Shown here: positions 1 through 9,332 of the stretch, piece after piece
How positions within the stretch are numbered: position 1 is the stretch's first letter
Layout of the letters: each line of letters opens with the position of its first letter
Notes under the pieces: model-generated
Databases searched by the model: none
Seen by the model: only the letters and a program-made list of their open reading frames with translations
Told to the model about the DNA's origin: nothing
Assembly (NCBI RefSeq): GCF_009069125.1
Contig: NZ_CP042427.1
Location: 434,001-498,000, forward strand
Direction of reading: 5' to 3'
Origin: Buchnera aphidicola (Aphis fabae)
Lineage (GTDB): Bacteria; Pseudomonadota; Gammaproteobacteria; Enterobacterales; Enterobacteriaceae
DNA: 64,000 nucleotides
Position numbers and translations under genes: made by a program

Positions 1-996
1 TTCAGAAGCCACTTCTACATCACATGGAATATTAGCAAGTGATTCAAACCAATGCTTAGAGACCATTGCAGCATGATAAGAAGTTCCGCATGCAACTATT
101 TGAATATGTTCTAAATGTAAAAAAATATTTTTTTCTTTTAATCCTAACTCTGAAAAATAAATAGTTGTATTGTCTTTTAAACGATTTTTTAGAGTATTTC
201 GAATGGATTTTGGTTGTTCGTATATTTCTTTTTCCATATAATGTTTATATTTTCCTTTTTTTACACATTCATATTTGACATCAGACGTAATGATTTTTCT
301 TTGAATTATAGAATTATTTTTATTAAAAATTTTAGTTTTTTCTGGTTTTACAATAGCAATATCTCCTTTTTTTAAATATATAAAACGTTTTGTAATATTT
401 AATAATGCAATTTGGTCTGAAGCTATAAAATTTTCTCCTTTTCCTAAGCCAATAATCAATGGGCTTCCAGAACAAACGGCTATTAATTTTGATGGATTAT
501 GACTATCCATAATTACCATGCTATAATTTCCGTTTAATTTTATTAAACTATTATTTAGTACTTCTAGAAGAGATTTACCTGTTTTTTTTTGTTCCCAATG
601 TAATAAATGTACAATAACTTCGGTATCTGTATCAGAATTAAATATATAACCTTGTTTTTTTAATAATGATCTAAGTTGTAAGCTGTTTTCAATAATACCA
701 TTATGAACAATAGCAATATGAGAGGAAATATGTGGATGTGTATTTTTTTCTGAAACTTTTCCGTGAGTTGCCCATCGTGTATGCGCAAGACCAATAGTTC
801 CAAATAATTTTTTATTTTTTGTTTTTTCTATTAATTCATCTACTTTACCTACACATCTAACTCGATTAAAATCATTGTTTTTATTTACTATAGCCAAGCC
901 AGAAGAATCGTATCCTCGATATTCTAATCGTTTAATACTTTTAAGAAGAAAATTAATTATATTGCGTTGTGTTACTGCAGCAACAATACCACACAT
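1..996 (-). CDS. glmS: Glutamine-fructose-6-phosphate aminotransferase (N-terminal part, cut by window edge)
   Basis: Makes glucosamine-6-phosphate from fructose-6-phosphate and glutamine, the first step to UDP-GlcNAc and peptidoglycan. The visible 332 codons begin [10 protein letters not shown], so Cys2 becomes the N-terminal nucleophile of the glutaminase domain. The family motif [11 protein letters not shown] follows at about residues 22-32. The frame is open to the window edge and reads VEVASE there, at the start of the first sugar-isomerase (SIS) domain; roughly 275 residues lie outside. It lies 50 bp after glmU on the same strand, the glmUS order of E. coli. Identification is secure; the C-terminus cannot be judged. 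Confidence 0.97.
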   Translation of the reverse strand, partial: MCGIVAAVTQRNIINFLLKSIKRLEYRGYDSSGLAIVNKNNDFNRVRCVGKVDELIEKTKNKKLFGTIGLAHTRWATHGKVSEKNTHPHISSHIAIVHNGIIENSLQLRSLLKKQGYIFNSDTDTEVIVHLLHWEQKKTGKSLLEVLNNSLIKLNGNYSMVIMDSHNPSKLIAVCSGSPLIIGLGKGENFIASDQIALLNITKRFIYLKKGDIAIVKPEKTKIFNKNNSIIQRKIITSDVKYECVKKGKYKHYMEKEIYEQPKSIRNTLKNRLKDNTTIYFSELGLKEKNIFLHLEHIQIVACGTSYHAAMVSKHWFESLANIPCDVEVASE

Positions 997-1046
997 ATAG
1001 ATTTACCCTTGTTTGATTATAAAATAATTTTTATTAATTTATGTGA

Positions 1047-2432
1047 TTAATTAGTATTTTTTTTGTCATTTTTTTTAGTATAAATCCAGTTTTCTTTATG
1101 TTTTTGTTTTTTCTTGTTATAAACTAAACATGGTTTATCTACATTTTTTGTCACTGTAGTTCCTGCTGCGATAGTTGTATTTTTTGAAATTTTAACAGGA
1201 GCAATTAATTCGGTATTAGATCCTATAAAAACATTATCACCAATAATAGTTTTTAATTTTTCAAAACCGTCATAATTACATGTAATACTACCTGCACCCA
1301 TATTTACTCGAGAACCAATCTCAGAATTTCCAACATAACTAAGATGTTTTATTTTTGATTTTTTGCCTATAATACTATCTTTAATTTCAACAAAGTTACC
1401 TATATGTGTTTCATTGTTTAATATAGTGTGGTTTCTTAAGTGAGAAAAAGGTCCTATTATGCAATTTTTTCCTATTTTAGCATTTTCTATAATTGTATAT
1501 TCTTTAATTTGAGATTGATTGTTAATAAAACTATTTTTAATTATAGAACCTGCTCCGATTTTAACATTGTTTCCTAAAATTATATTGCCCTCTAATATAA
1601 CATTTGTATCTATTTCTATATTTTTTCCATGTTTTAAAGTTCCTCTTAAGTTAAAATGATATGGATCTTTTAATTTTACACCAGCTATCATAAGATTATT
1701 GCTTATTTCTTGTTGAATGATTTTTTCTAAAATAGATAATTGTAATTGATTATTTATACCTAATATTTCTTTATAATGTACAGGTTCTACTGTTGAAATA
1801 GTTTTACCTTCTAAATAAGCTAAATAAACAATATCTGTAGCATAAAATTCTTGGTTAATGTTGTTTTGATTAATTTTTAATAACCATCTTTTTAAATCTT
1901 TTCCATTTGCTATAAATGTTCCCGAATATACTTCCTTAATCAATTTTTCTTCATTATTAGCGCATTTATCTTCTATAATGCTTATTACTTTTCCTTTTTT
2001 TCTAAAGACTCTTCCGTATCCTTCTGGTTTTTCTATGTTACTAGTTAATAAACTTAAATTTGATTTTTTTTTAGATTCTTGTAATTTTTTTATAGATTCT
2101 TTAGAAATAAATGGCATATCTCCATAAAGAACAATAATGTTTTCATTGTTTGAAAAATTTTTTGATGCTATAATTATAGCGTTCCCTGTTCCTTTTTGCT
2201 GTTTTTGAATTACCCATTCTACAGAAATATTTTGAGTTTTAGATAATATTTTTTTTATATTATCTGTGCAAACTAATATTATTTTTTTAGGTTTAATAGA
2301 TTTTGCTGTATTTAAAACATATTCTAATATTGTTTTTCCACCTAATTTATGTAATACCTTTGGGCAATTAGATTTCATTCTACTACCTTTTCCAGCTGCT
2401 AATATAATGATAATTGTCTCAGTTTTTAACAT
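1047..2432 (-). CDS. glmU: Bifunctional UDP-GlcNAc pyrophosphorylase / glucosamine-1-phosphate acetyltransferase
   Basis: Cytoplasmic enzyme that acetylates glucosamine-1-phosphate and couples it to UTP, giving UDP-GlcNAc for the cell wall. 461 residues, against about 456 in E. coli. The N-terminal nucleotidyltransferase domain carries LAAGKGSRM (residues 11-19) and YGDMPF with the metal-binding Asp at 105. The C-terminal half is a left-handed beta-helix of hexapeptide repeats, with the acetyltransferase region HLSYVGNSEIG. It is the first gene of a glmU-glmS pair. Nothing appears damaged. Confidence 0.98.
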   Translation of the reverse strand: MLKTETIIIILAAGKGSRMKSNCPKVLHKLGGKTILEYVLNTAKSIKPKKIILVCTDNIKKILSKTQNISVEWVIQKQQKGTGNAIIIASKNFSNNENIIVLYGDMPFISKESIKKLQESKKKSNLSLLTSNIEKPEGYGRVFRKKGKVISIIEDKCANNEEKLIKEVYSGTFIANGKDLKRWLLKINQNNINQEFYATDIVYLAYLEGKTISTVEPVHYKEILGINNQLQLSILEKIIQQEISNNLMIAGVKLKDPYHFNLRGTLKHGKNIEIDTNVILEGNIILGNNVKIGAGSIIKNSFINNQSQIKEYTIIENAKIGKNCIIGPFSHLRNHTILNNETHIGNFVEIKDSIIGKKSKIKHLSYVGNSEIGSRVNMGAGSITCNYDGFEKLKTIIGDNVFIGSNTELIAPVKISKNTTIAAGTTVTKNVDKPCLVYNKKKQKHKENWIYTKKNDKKNTN

Positions 2433-2598
2433 ATATATCCTTTTTTATATTTTGTATAAATACATGAACTTTTTAAATTATTTTATTTAAAATATTATTA
2501 AAGTTAAAAAATATAATAAGCAGTTAATAAATATAAATTGATTATTAAAGTATTTTTCAAGCATATTAAATATATTGTTTTATATATTAAGGTTTATT

Positions 2599-3399
2599 AT
2601 GTATCGAATTATTACAGTAGATTTAGATGGTACTTTATTATCTCCAGAAAATAAAATAACAAAATATACAGAAAAAATCATAAAATTATTAATCAATAAA
2701 GGTTTGTATATTGTTTTCGCATCAGGTCGTCATCATATTGATATGATGCATATTCGAGATAATTTAAATATTAGAATTTTTATGATTACTTCTAATGGAG
2801 CTAAAGTTTATAATTTAGATAATAAGTTAATATTTGAAAATAATTTAGATGTAGACATTGCTTTTAAACTGATTTGTTTAAAATATTTAGATTCAGATAT
2901 TATTACTCAAGTGTATCGAAATAATCAATGGTATATAAATAACAATAAAATTCAAAATAACTTTTGTCCAAGTTTATCATTACTTAAATACAAATATTTT
3001 CATCCAGATAAATTTAATTTTAAGAAAGTGAGTAAAGTTTTCTTTACAAGTAATAATTTTGAAAAATTATATAATCTTGAAAAATATATTATTACTTTGT
3101 TAGGCAATAAAGTGAATGTTAGTTTTTCGGTTCCAGGATGTTTAGAAGTTATATCTGGGAAAACATCGAAAGGTCATGGATTAAAATTAATATCTAATAT
3201 TTTAGGTATTTCTTTAAAAGAATGTATTACTTTTGGTGATGGCATGAATGATTACGATATGTTAAGTATTTCAGGGAAACCATGTATTATGAAAAATGCT
3301 GATTCTCGTTTAAAAAATATTTTACCATACGCTGAAGTTATTGGTAATAATAAAGATGATAGTGTAGCAGCTTTTTTGGATAAAATGTTTATTACATAA
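2599..3399 (+). CDS. yigL: HAD-superfamily (Cof-type) phosphatase YigL
   Basis: A haloacid dehalogenase-like sugar/pyridoxal-phosphate phosphatase. The catalytic motif DLDGTLLSP is at residues 7-15 of the chosen start, ATSGR-like SGRHH and TSNGA follow, and the metal motif FGDGMNDYDML lies near the C-terminus. It resembles E. coli YigL rather than YidA along its length. I start at the ATG at 2599 (MYRIITVDLDG), preceded by AAGG, and not at the in-frame ATG/TTG-type starts 24 bp upstream, because homologues begin here. Length is 266 aa, as in the family. It stands alone and converges on metR with 31 bp between. Confidence 0.93.
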   Translation: MYRIITVDLDGTLLSPENKITKYTEKIIKLLINKGLYIVFASGRHHIDMMHIRDNLNIRIFMITSNGAKVYNLDNKLIFENNLDVDIAFKLICLKYLDSDIITQVYRNNQWYINNNKIQNNFCPSLSLLKYKYFHPDKFNFKKVSKVFFTSNNFEKLYNLEKYIITLLGNKVNVSFSVPGCLEVISGKTSKGHGLKLISNILGISLKECITFGDGMNDYDMLSISGKPCIMKNADSRLKNILPYAEVIGNNKDDSVAAFLDKMFIT

Positions 3400-3430
3400 A
3401 ACTATTATTATATAAACGTTTTAATTTAAA

Positions 3431-4366
3431 TTAATATTTGAAATTTTTAAAAAATCCAGGTTGTAGTATGTGACGAATAAATTTTAAATGAGTATTAGCA
3501 TGTGAACATATAGAAAAAATAAAATTTTGTATAGCTAGTTCTTTTTGTTCGCCATTTCTTACAGCAGCATATAATCTTTTCCATACCCCTTGACCTAATT
3601 GTTTTGTCACAATTAAATTTTGTTTCTCAAAATTATCTACTACCCAATGTGGTAAAGCAGTAATACCCATTTTTGCTGATACCATTTGTATAAGAAGTGA
3701 GGTATTATTTACATTTTTAAATATTGGTATTATTCCTGCTGGTTTTAAAAAAAATTTCCATATGTCTAATCTATGACGTTCTATTGGATATGTCATTAAT
3801 GTTTCAGATACTAAATCTTCTGGAATAATTGTTTTTTCTTTATGTGCTAAAGGATGACTGGGAGATAGAATTAATCGAACTTCAAAATCAAACATTGGTA
3901 TATAAATTAAATCATTTTTAGGTAAAACTTCTGAAGTTAATACAATATCTAATTTTCCTTGTTGAAGGGATGGTTGCGGACTAAAAATCATATCAGAGTA
4001 AAAATCTATTTCTACTTTAGGCCAGTTTTTATGGAAAATTTTTAACGCTGGTGTTAACCAATGAATACAGCTATGACATTCGATGGCGAGCTTAATAACA
4101 GTATGATGAGTATATTTGCAGTTTTTTATTGCTTTATCTATCTTAGGTAACATCTCTTTAGATAGTTTTAGTAAAATTTTGCCTTGAATTGTAAATTTTA
4201 CAGGATTAGTTTTTCGAATGAATAATTTGAAACCTAATCTTTTTTCTAGTGTATTAAATTGATGAGAAATGGCTGATTGTGTTTGATGCAATTGAATTGC
4301 AGCAGAGCTTAATGAACCACTATTTTTTAAGGCTTGTAAGGTTCGTAGATGTTTTATTTCGATCAT
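3431..4366 (-). CDS. metR: LysR-family transcriptional activator MetR
   Basis: Homocysteine-responsive activator of methionine genes in enterics. 311 aa, against 317 in E. coli. An intact LysR winged helix-turn-helix lies at about residues 18-37 ([20 protein letters not shown]), followed by a complete effector-binding domain ending in the conserved [11 protein letters not shown] block. It is divergent from metE with 151 bp between start codons, as in E. coli, so it most likely controls metE and perhaps itself. A start SD, GAAGGA, lies just upstream. It is notable as the only dedicated transcription regulator in 64 kb. Confidence 0.95.
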   Translation of the reverse strand: MIEIKHLRTLQALKNSGSLSSAAIQLHQTQSAISHQFNTLEKRLGFKLFIRKTNPVKFTIQGKILLKLSKEMLPKIDKAIKNCKYTHHTVIKLAIECHSCIHWLTPALKIFHKNWPKVEIDFYSDMIFSPQPSLQQGKLDIVLTSEVLPKNDLIYIPMFDFEVRLILSPSHPLAHKEKTIIPEDLVSETLMTYPIERHRLDIWKFFLKPAGIIPIFKNVNNTSLLIQMVSAKMGITALPHWVVDNFEKQNLIVTKQLGQGVWKRLYAAVRNGEQKELAIQNFIFSICSHANTHLKFIRHILQPGFFKNFKY

Positions 4367-4517
4367 GAGATTCCTTCATATCGAGAATTAAATATTTGCG
4401 CTTGCGTATTTTATTTAATACTAGAATTATAAGATATCTATTTTAAATAAATCAATTATTAAATTATTTTAAATAAATATTTATTAAATATTTATAAAAA
4501 AATTATAAGGGAAACAA

Positions 4518-6788
4518 ATGGTTATTTCGAGTCATATACTTGGTTTTCCAAGAATAGGTATAAATCGAGAACTTAAAAGAGCTCAAGAATCTTATTGGTC
4601 TGGTAATATTAAACAATCAGATTTATTACTTATAGGAAAAAATTTAAGAAAAGATAATTGGAAAAAACAAAAGGATACTGGAATTCAATATATATCAGTT
4701 GGAGATTTTGCTTGGTACGATCATGTTTTAAGTACTAGTATGATGTTAGGAAATATACCAGAAAGACATAATGATATTAATGCTTCTATTGATTTGGATT
4801 GTTTATTTCGCATAGCTAGAGGATCTTATCCAGATATTTCTGCATCAGAAATGACTAAGTGGTTTAATACTAATTATCATTATATAGTTCCAGAGTTTAG
4901 TAAAAATAGAACATTAAAATTTTCTTGGAATCAACTTTTAGAAGAAATAGATGAGGCTTTATTATTAGGTTATAAAGTTAAACCTATTATTTTAGGTCCT
5001 ATTACATACTTATGGTTAGGAAAAGTAAAAGAAAAATATTTCGATCGTTTAGACTTGCTTGATAGTATACTACCTATATATAAATATATTTTAAGTGAAT
5101 TATCTGCAAGAAATATTGATTTTGTTCAAATAGATGAACCTGCTTTAGTTTTAGAACTTCCAGAAAAATGGAAAAAAGCTTATTCTTATGCTTATAAATA
5201 TTTATATGGAAAAACTAAAATATTATTAACAACATATTTTGATAGTATTAATCATAATATAGAATTTATTCGTGATTTGCCTGTACATGGTATTCATATT
5301 GATTTAGTTTGTGGAAAATACAATATATTTGATTTTAATAATAAAATTCCTAAAGAATGGATGTTATCTTTAGGAGTTATTAATGGTCGAAATATTTGGA
5401 AGTCAGATCTTTTAAAATGGTTTAAAGTTCTTTCTAAAATTACTAAATTTCGTCAAAATTTATTAATTAGTTCATCTTGTTCATTATTACATTCTCCTAT
5501 TGATTTAAATATAGAAAAACATTTAGATCCAGAAATTAAAAAATGGTTTGCTTTTGCTGTACAGAAATGTAGTGAATTAACGTTATTATTAAAAGCATTA
5601 AAAGATAATAATACTACTTTTATTGAACAATGGTCTGATCCACTTTATAAACGTAGTTCCTCTAAAAAAGTTCAGAAATTTGAAGTTCAACAACGTGTTT
5701 CTAAAATTTTAAATAATAATTTTCATCGAATTAGCAATTACGCTATCCGTGCTGAAGAACAGAAAAATAAATTTAACTTACCTATTTTACCTACAACTAC
5801 TATTGGTTCTTTTCCTCAAACAATAGAAATAAGAAAGTTAAGAAGAGATTATAAAGCAAATTTAATAAATTTTGAAGAATATAAGAAAGGTATTAAACAA
5901 CATATTAAAGAAGTAGTAAAAGTACAAGAAGAATTAGATATTGATGTGCTTGTACATGGAGAAGCTGAAAGAAATGATATGGTGGAATATTTTGGTGAAT
6001 ATTTAGATGGTTTTGTATTTACAGATAATGGATGGGTTCAAAGTTATGGTTCACGTTGTGTAAAACCACCTATTATTATTGGTGATATTAGCCGTCCAAA
6101 ACCTATTACTATAGAATGGTTGAAATATGCTCAATCTTTAACAAAAAAACCAGTAAAAGGTATGTTAACAGGACCAGTTACGATTTTATTTTGGTCTTTT
6201 CCTAGAGAAGATATTTCATTGGAAATTATTTCTAAACAAATTGCACTAGCATTACAGGATGAAGTTTTAGACTTAGAAAAAGAAGGAATTGAAATTATTC
6301 AAATTGATGAGCCTGCATTACGAGAAGGTTTGCCTTTGAAAAAAAGTTTGTGGAATAATTATTTAACTTGGGCAGTGGACGCTTTTCGTTTAACTTGTTT
6401 TAATGTGAAAAATACTACACAAATTCATACACATATGTGTTATTGTGAATTTAATGATATTATGGATTCTATTGCTTTATTAGATGCTGATGTTATTACA
6501 ATTGAAACAGCGCGTTCTGACATGGAATTATTAGAGTCGTTTAAAAATTTTAAATATCCAAATGAAGTTGGTCCAGGTGTATATGATATTCATTCTTCGA
6601 ATATACCTAATATTAAAGCAATTGATATTTTATTAAAAAAAGCAATGAAGTATATACCATTAAATCGTATTTGGGTGAATCCAGATTGTGGTTTAAAAAC
6701 AAGAAATTGGAAAGAAACAGTATCTGCATTAAAAAATATGGTAGAAGCTTCGAAAAAAATAAGAAATAAAATTAAAAAAAATATCTAA
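4518..6788 (+). CDS. metE: Cobalamin-independent methionine synthase
   Basis: Transfers the methyl group of 5-methyltetrahydrofolate (polyglutamate form) to homocysteine, the last step of methionine synthesis, without B12. 756 aa, against 753 in E. coli, with both barrel domains complete. Zinc ligands are His639, Cys641, Glu663 and Cys724 (motifs [21 protein letters not shown]), the E. coli set shifted by two. A strong AAGGG ribosome site precedes the ATG. Its methyl donor is made by metF at 23 kb. Expression is probably driven by MetR from the shared intergenic region, though I could not place a convincing MetR site. Confidence 0.98.
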   Translation: MVISSHILGFPRIGINRELKRAQESYWSGNIKQSDLLLIGKNLRKDNWKKQKDTGIQYISVGDFAWYDHVLSTSMMLGNIPERHNDINASIDLDCLFRIARGSYPDISASEMTKWFNTNYHYIVPEFSKNRTLKFSWNQLLEEIDEALLLGYKVKPIILGPITYLWLGKVKEKYFDRLDLLDSILPIYKYILSELSARNIDFVQIDEPALVLELPEKWKKAYSYAYKYLYGKTKILLTTYFDSINHNIEFIRDLPVHGIHIDLVCGKYNIFDFNNKIPKEWMLSLGVINGRNIWKSDLLKWFKVLSKITKFRQNLLISSSCSLLHSPIDLNIEKHLDPEIKKWFAFAVQKCSELTLLLKALKDNNTTFIEQWSDPLYKRSSSKKVQKFEVQQRVSKILNNNFHRISNYAIRAEEQKNKFNLPILPTTTIGSFPQTIEIRKLRRDYKANLINFEEYKKGIKQHIKEVVKVQEELDIDVLVHGEAERNDMVEYFGEYLDGFVFTDNGWVQSYGSRCVKPPIIIGDISRPKPITIEWLKYAQSLTKKPVKGMLTGPVTILFWSFPREDISLEIISKQIALALQDEVLDLEKEGIEIIQIDEPALREGLPLKKSLWNNYLTWAVDAFRLTCFNVKNTTQIHTHMCYCEFNDIMDSIALLDADVITIETARSDMELLESFKNFKYPNEVGPGVYDIHSSNIPNIKAIDILLKKAMKYIPLNRIWVNPDCGLKTRNWKETVSALKNMVEASKKIRNKIKKNI

Positions 6789-6830
6789 TATAATACTATA
6801 TTATTAAAAATATTTACTTAATAAAATATT

Positions 6831-6880
6831 AAATCATCTTTTAGATTATTTTATATAAATAAAAATCTAAATGATGATTT
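6831..6880. terminator. Bidirectional terminator-like inverted repeat between metE and purH
   Basis: Arms at 6831-6847 and 6864-6880 match in 16 of 17 positions (AAATCATCTTTTAGATT against its near-exact complement) around a 16-base loop. It lies 40-90 bp from the ends of two convergent genes, so it probably ends or protects both transcripts. The arms are AT-rich and there is no GC-rich stem, so the terminator call is inference; the inverted repeat is seen directly. Confidence 0.6.
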
Positions 6881-6952
6881 AAAAAATATAATAATTTTTT
6901 TGTTCATTTAAAATATTAAAGTTATATTTATATTGTTTTAATATCGTAAAAA

Positions 6953-8530
6953 TTAATGTTTAAAATGACGTTTTTGAGTAAAAATCATTGCTATATTATA
7001 TTGATTGGCACATTCTATTATTTCTTGATCACGAATTGAACCACCTGGTTGAATAATACAACTGATTCCAATAGAGGCGGCTGTTTCTATGCCATCTATA
7101 AAAGGAAAAAATGCATCAGATGCCATGGTGGCTCCTTTTGTATTAAATCCTCTATTTTTTGCCTTAAAATTTGCCAATTGAGTTGCATCTACTCTACTTG
7201 TTTGACCAGCTCCTATACTAATAGTTGTTTTTTTAAGACCATATAAAATTGCATTTGATTTAACATATTTTACTACTTTCCAACAAAATATAGCGTCTTT
7301 TAATTCTTCTTCATTAGGTAATCTTTTTGTAATAAAATTAAATTTTTTTATATTTATTTCATCATTATCATATTCTTGTAGCAGCAATCCGTTATTTATT
7401 CTTTTAAAATCTATTTTTTCATTATTTTTTTTAAATTTTCCAGTAATTAATATTCTTATGTTTTTTTTCTTTTTTAATATTTCTAAAGATGTATTGTTTA
7501 TTTCAGGAGCAATAATTACTTCAATAAACTGTGTTTGAATAATTTCTTCAGCTGTTTTTATATCTATTATACAATTAAATGCAACTATTCCTCCAAATGC
7601 AGAAATAGGATCTGCTTTATAAGCAGATATATATGCTTGTAATAGAGATTTATTTTCAGAAACCCCACAAGGGTTACCGTGTTTAACAATAACACAAGCC
7701 GGTTGAGAAAATTGTTTAACACATTCTAAGGCTATATCTGCATCAGATATATTGTTGTAAGATAATTGTTTCCCGTGTATTTGATATGACGAACTAATTG
7801 TACCAGGATCTAAAAAATTTTCTTTTATATATAAAGCAGATTTTTGGTGTTGGTTTTCTCCGTATCTTAAATTTTGTTTTTTAATAAATTTTAATTTAAC
7901 TTGATTTGGAAATAAATCATTTTTATATTTTGTGTTAAATTTATTTGCATTTATAAAATACTTTTCAATGTTTTGTTCATAACGTGAGGTGTATGAAAAA
8001 GCTTGACTTGCTAAATATAATCTTTTTTCTATACTGACATAGTTATTTTTTATTGAATTAAAAATTAATTTGAAATCAGAAAAATTTACTATAACTATAA
8101 CATCTTTGTAATTTTTAGCCGCAGATCTAACTAATGTAGGGCCTCCAATATCAATGTTTTTAATCATTTCTTCTATATTATGTTTTTTTTCAATATTTAT
8201 TTTATCAAATGGATAAAAATTAACAATAACTATATCAATTGGTAGTATATTGTGTAATTTCATAATTGTTTGGTCTTTTTTTCTTCTAGCTAAAATACCT
8301 GCTATTATTTTAGGATGCATAGTTTTCACACGACCATCCATTATTTCTGGAAAGTTGGTATATTCTGAAATTTCAACTACAGGTATATTATGATTTTTTA
8401 AATATTTTGCAGTTCCTCCTGTTGAAAATAAATTAATTTTTTTTTCTAATAAAACTTTTGATATCTCTAATAAATGTTCTTTATTAGATAAACTGACTAA
8501 AGCATTTTTTAATATATTATTTGATAACAT
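6953..8530 (-). CDS. purH: Bifunctional AICAR transformylase / IMP cyclohydrolase
   Basis: Catalyses the last two steps to IMP: formylation of AICAR, then ring closure. 525 aa, against 529 in E. coli. The N-terminal MGS-like cyclohydrolase domain (to about residue 200) carries FSTGGTAKYL and GRVKTMHPKI. The C-terminal transformylase domain has the catalytic VKHGNPCG motif and the late GATMASDAFFPF block. E. coli has purHD; no purD follows here. In Buchnera most of the de novo purine pathway is missing, so PurH probably recycles AICAR released by histidine synthesis. That role is inference from known Buchnera metabolism. Confidence 0.97.
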   Translation of the reverse strand: MLSNNILKNALVSLSNKEHLLEISKVLLEKKINLFSTGGTAKYLKNHNIPVVEISEYTNFPEIMDGRVKTMHPKIIAGILARRKKDQTIMKLHNILPIDIVIVNFYPFDKINIEKKHNIEEMIKNIDIGGPTLVRSAAKNYKDVIVIVNFSDFKLIFNSIKNNYVSIEKRLYLASQAFSYTSRYEQNIEKYFINANKFNTKYKNDLFPNQVKLKFIKKQNLRYGENQHQKSALYIKENFLDPGTISSSYQIHGKQLSYNNISDADIALECVKQFSQPACVIVKHGNPCGVSENKSLLQAYISAYKADPISAFGGIVAFNCIIDIKTAEEIIQTQFIEVIIAPEINNTSLEILKKKKNIRILITGKFKKNNEKIDFKRINNGLLLQEYDNDEINIKKFNFITKRLPNEEELKDAIFCWKVVKYVKSNAILYGLKKTTISIGAGQTSRVDATQLANFKAKNRGFNTKGATMASDAFFPFIDGIETAASIGISCIIQPGGSIRDQEIIECANQYNIAMIFTQKRHFKH

Positions 8531-8596
8531 AATTTTAGTTCTTTTGTATAAAAAAGTATTTTTAGTAAAATTTATTTAAAAATTTTTCAGATATTT

Positions 8597-8629
8597 AATT
8601 TCATAGGGGCATTTTGCCCCCTTGAAATT
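8597..8629 (-). terminator. GC-rich hairpin between hupA and purH
   Basis: Arms 8597-8610 and 8616-8629 around loop ATTTT, matching in 12 of 14 positions, with a GGGGC/GCCCC core that is striking in such AT-rich DNA. It lies 18 bp after the hupA stop and about 65 bp before the purH start, both on the minus strand. It is most likely the hupA terminator or a 3'-end stabiliser. No run of T follows directly on the minus strand, so it may be leaky and let purH be read. Confidence 0.7.
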
Positions 8630-8646
8630 TTTAATGTAATGATTTT

Positions 8647-8919
8647 TTATTTAATTGCATTTTTTAATGTTTTTCCAGATATAAAACTAGGGACCTTTGT
8701 TGCGGGAATAATAATTTCTTTTCCTGTTTGTGGGTTTCTTCCTGTTCGAGAAGCTCTTAAATTTACTTTAAATGTACCAAATCCGACTATTTGTACGGAT
8801 TCACCTTTTTTTAAAGAGTCGACAATAGTCGATAGTGTTGATTCTAAAGTAGATTTAACTTGTATTTTAGATAGATTAGATTTTTTAGAAATAATATTAA
8901 TTAATTGAGTTTTATTCAT
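8647..8919 (-). CDS. hupA: DNA-binding protein HU
   Basis: Small histone-like protein that bends and compacts DNA. 90 aa, exactly the family length. The beta-arm tip with the intercalating proline is present ([14 protein letters not shown], about residues 55-68), followed by [15 protein letters not shown]. The start has the SD AAGGGAAG. I name it hupA from the purH neighbourhood, since HU-alpha and HU-beta are hard to separate by sequence. It is probably one of very few nucleoid proteins left, so it may be homodimeric. It is followed by the GC-rich hairpin at 8597-8629. Confidence 0.95.
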   Translation of the reverse strand: MNKTQLINIISKKSNLSKIQVKSTLESTLSTIVDSLKKGESVQIVGFGTFKVNLRASRTGRNPQTGKEIIIPATKVPSFISGKTLKNAIK

Positions 8920-9332
8920 TATCTTCCCTTTTTATTTAAAAAAATAATAATTAATTTAAATTATGTTGATGTGAATTTTAATAAAAGAACGTATTTTTTT
9001 TTTAATCAAAATAAATTATTTTTAATATAAATTTTATGTTTTTAAAAATTTTAAAAACATATTTAAGTTGATATTTTATATAATTTAAATTGAAATTTGA
9101 TTGATATTATATTCTTTAAAATTAATTTAAGATAAAAAAAGATTAATTAAATGAATTAAATAAAATTAAGATATATAATATATCTAAAAAAAAATAAAAA
9201 GATAGTATAAATAAAGTATATATTGTTATTGTAATAAAAATTTATTTTTAATATTTTTATAAATTATTTAGGCTGCTTTTATAGAGCAGCCATGTTTTAT
9301 TATATTTTACAAAAATTATATAGATATAGTTT
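8920..9332. other. Noncoding stretch between rpoC and hupA
   Basis: 413 bp of very AT-rich DNA without a credible gene on either strand. It must hold the hupA promoter near 8930-9000, but no good -35/-10 pair stands out. Two palindromes are visible: 13-bp arms at 9035-9047 and 9049-9061 around a single base, and a 17-bp one at 9169-9185. The rpoC terminator hairpin is at 9271-9291. In E. coli several genes separate rpoC from hupA, so this is probably a worn deletion scar. Confidence 0.7.
9271..9291 (-). terminator. rpoC terminator hairpin
   Basis: Perfect 7-bp stem GGCTGCT (9271-9277) with AGCAGCC (9285-9291) around loop TTTATAG, 41 bp beyond the rpoC stop. The GC-rich stem stands out from its surroundings and is placed to end the long ribosomal protein-RNA polymerase transcript. 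The following minus-strand sequence is AT-rich but has no long T run. Confidence 0.7.

Noticed and set aside
4366..4378. TGAGATTCCTTCA, one base from the MetR-type TGAA-N5-TTCA site
   Set aside because: It overlaps the metR start codon and its right half is the metR ribosome site read on the other strand, which explains the sequence. Not enough to call an operator.
4472..4485. AATAAATATTTATT palindrome upstream of metE
   Set aside because: Pure A/T palindromes of this length are expected by chance in such AT-rich DNA.
8639..8908. Plus-strand open frame antisense to hupA
   Set aside because: Entirely explained by the HU gene on the other strand.
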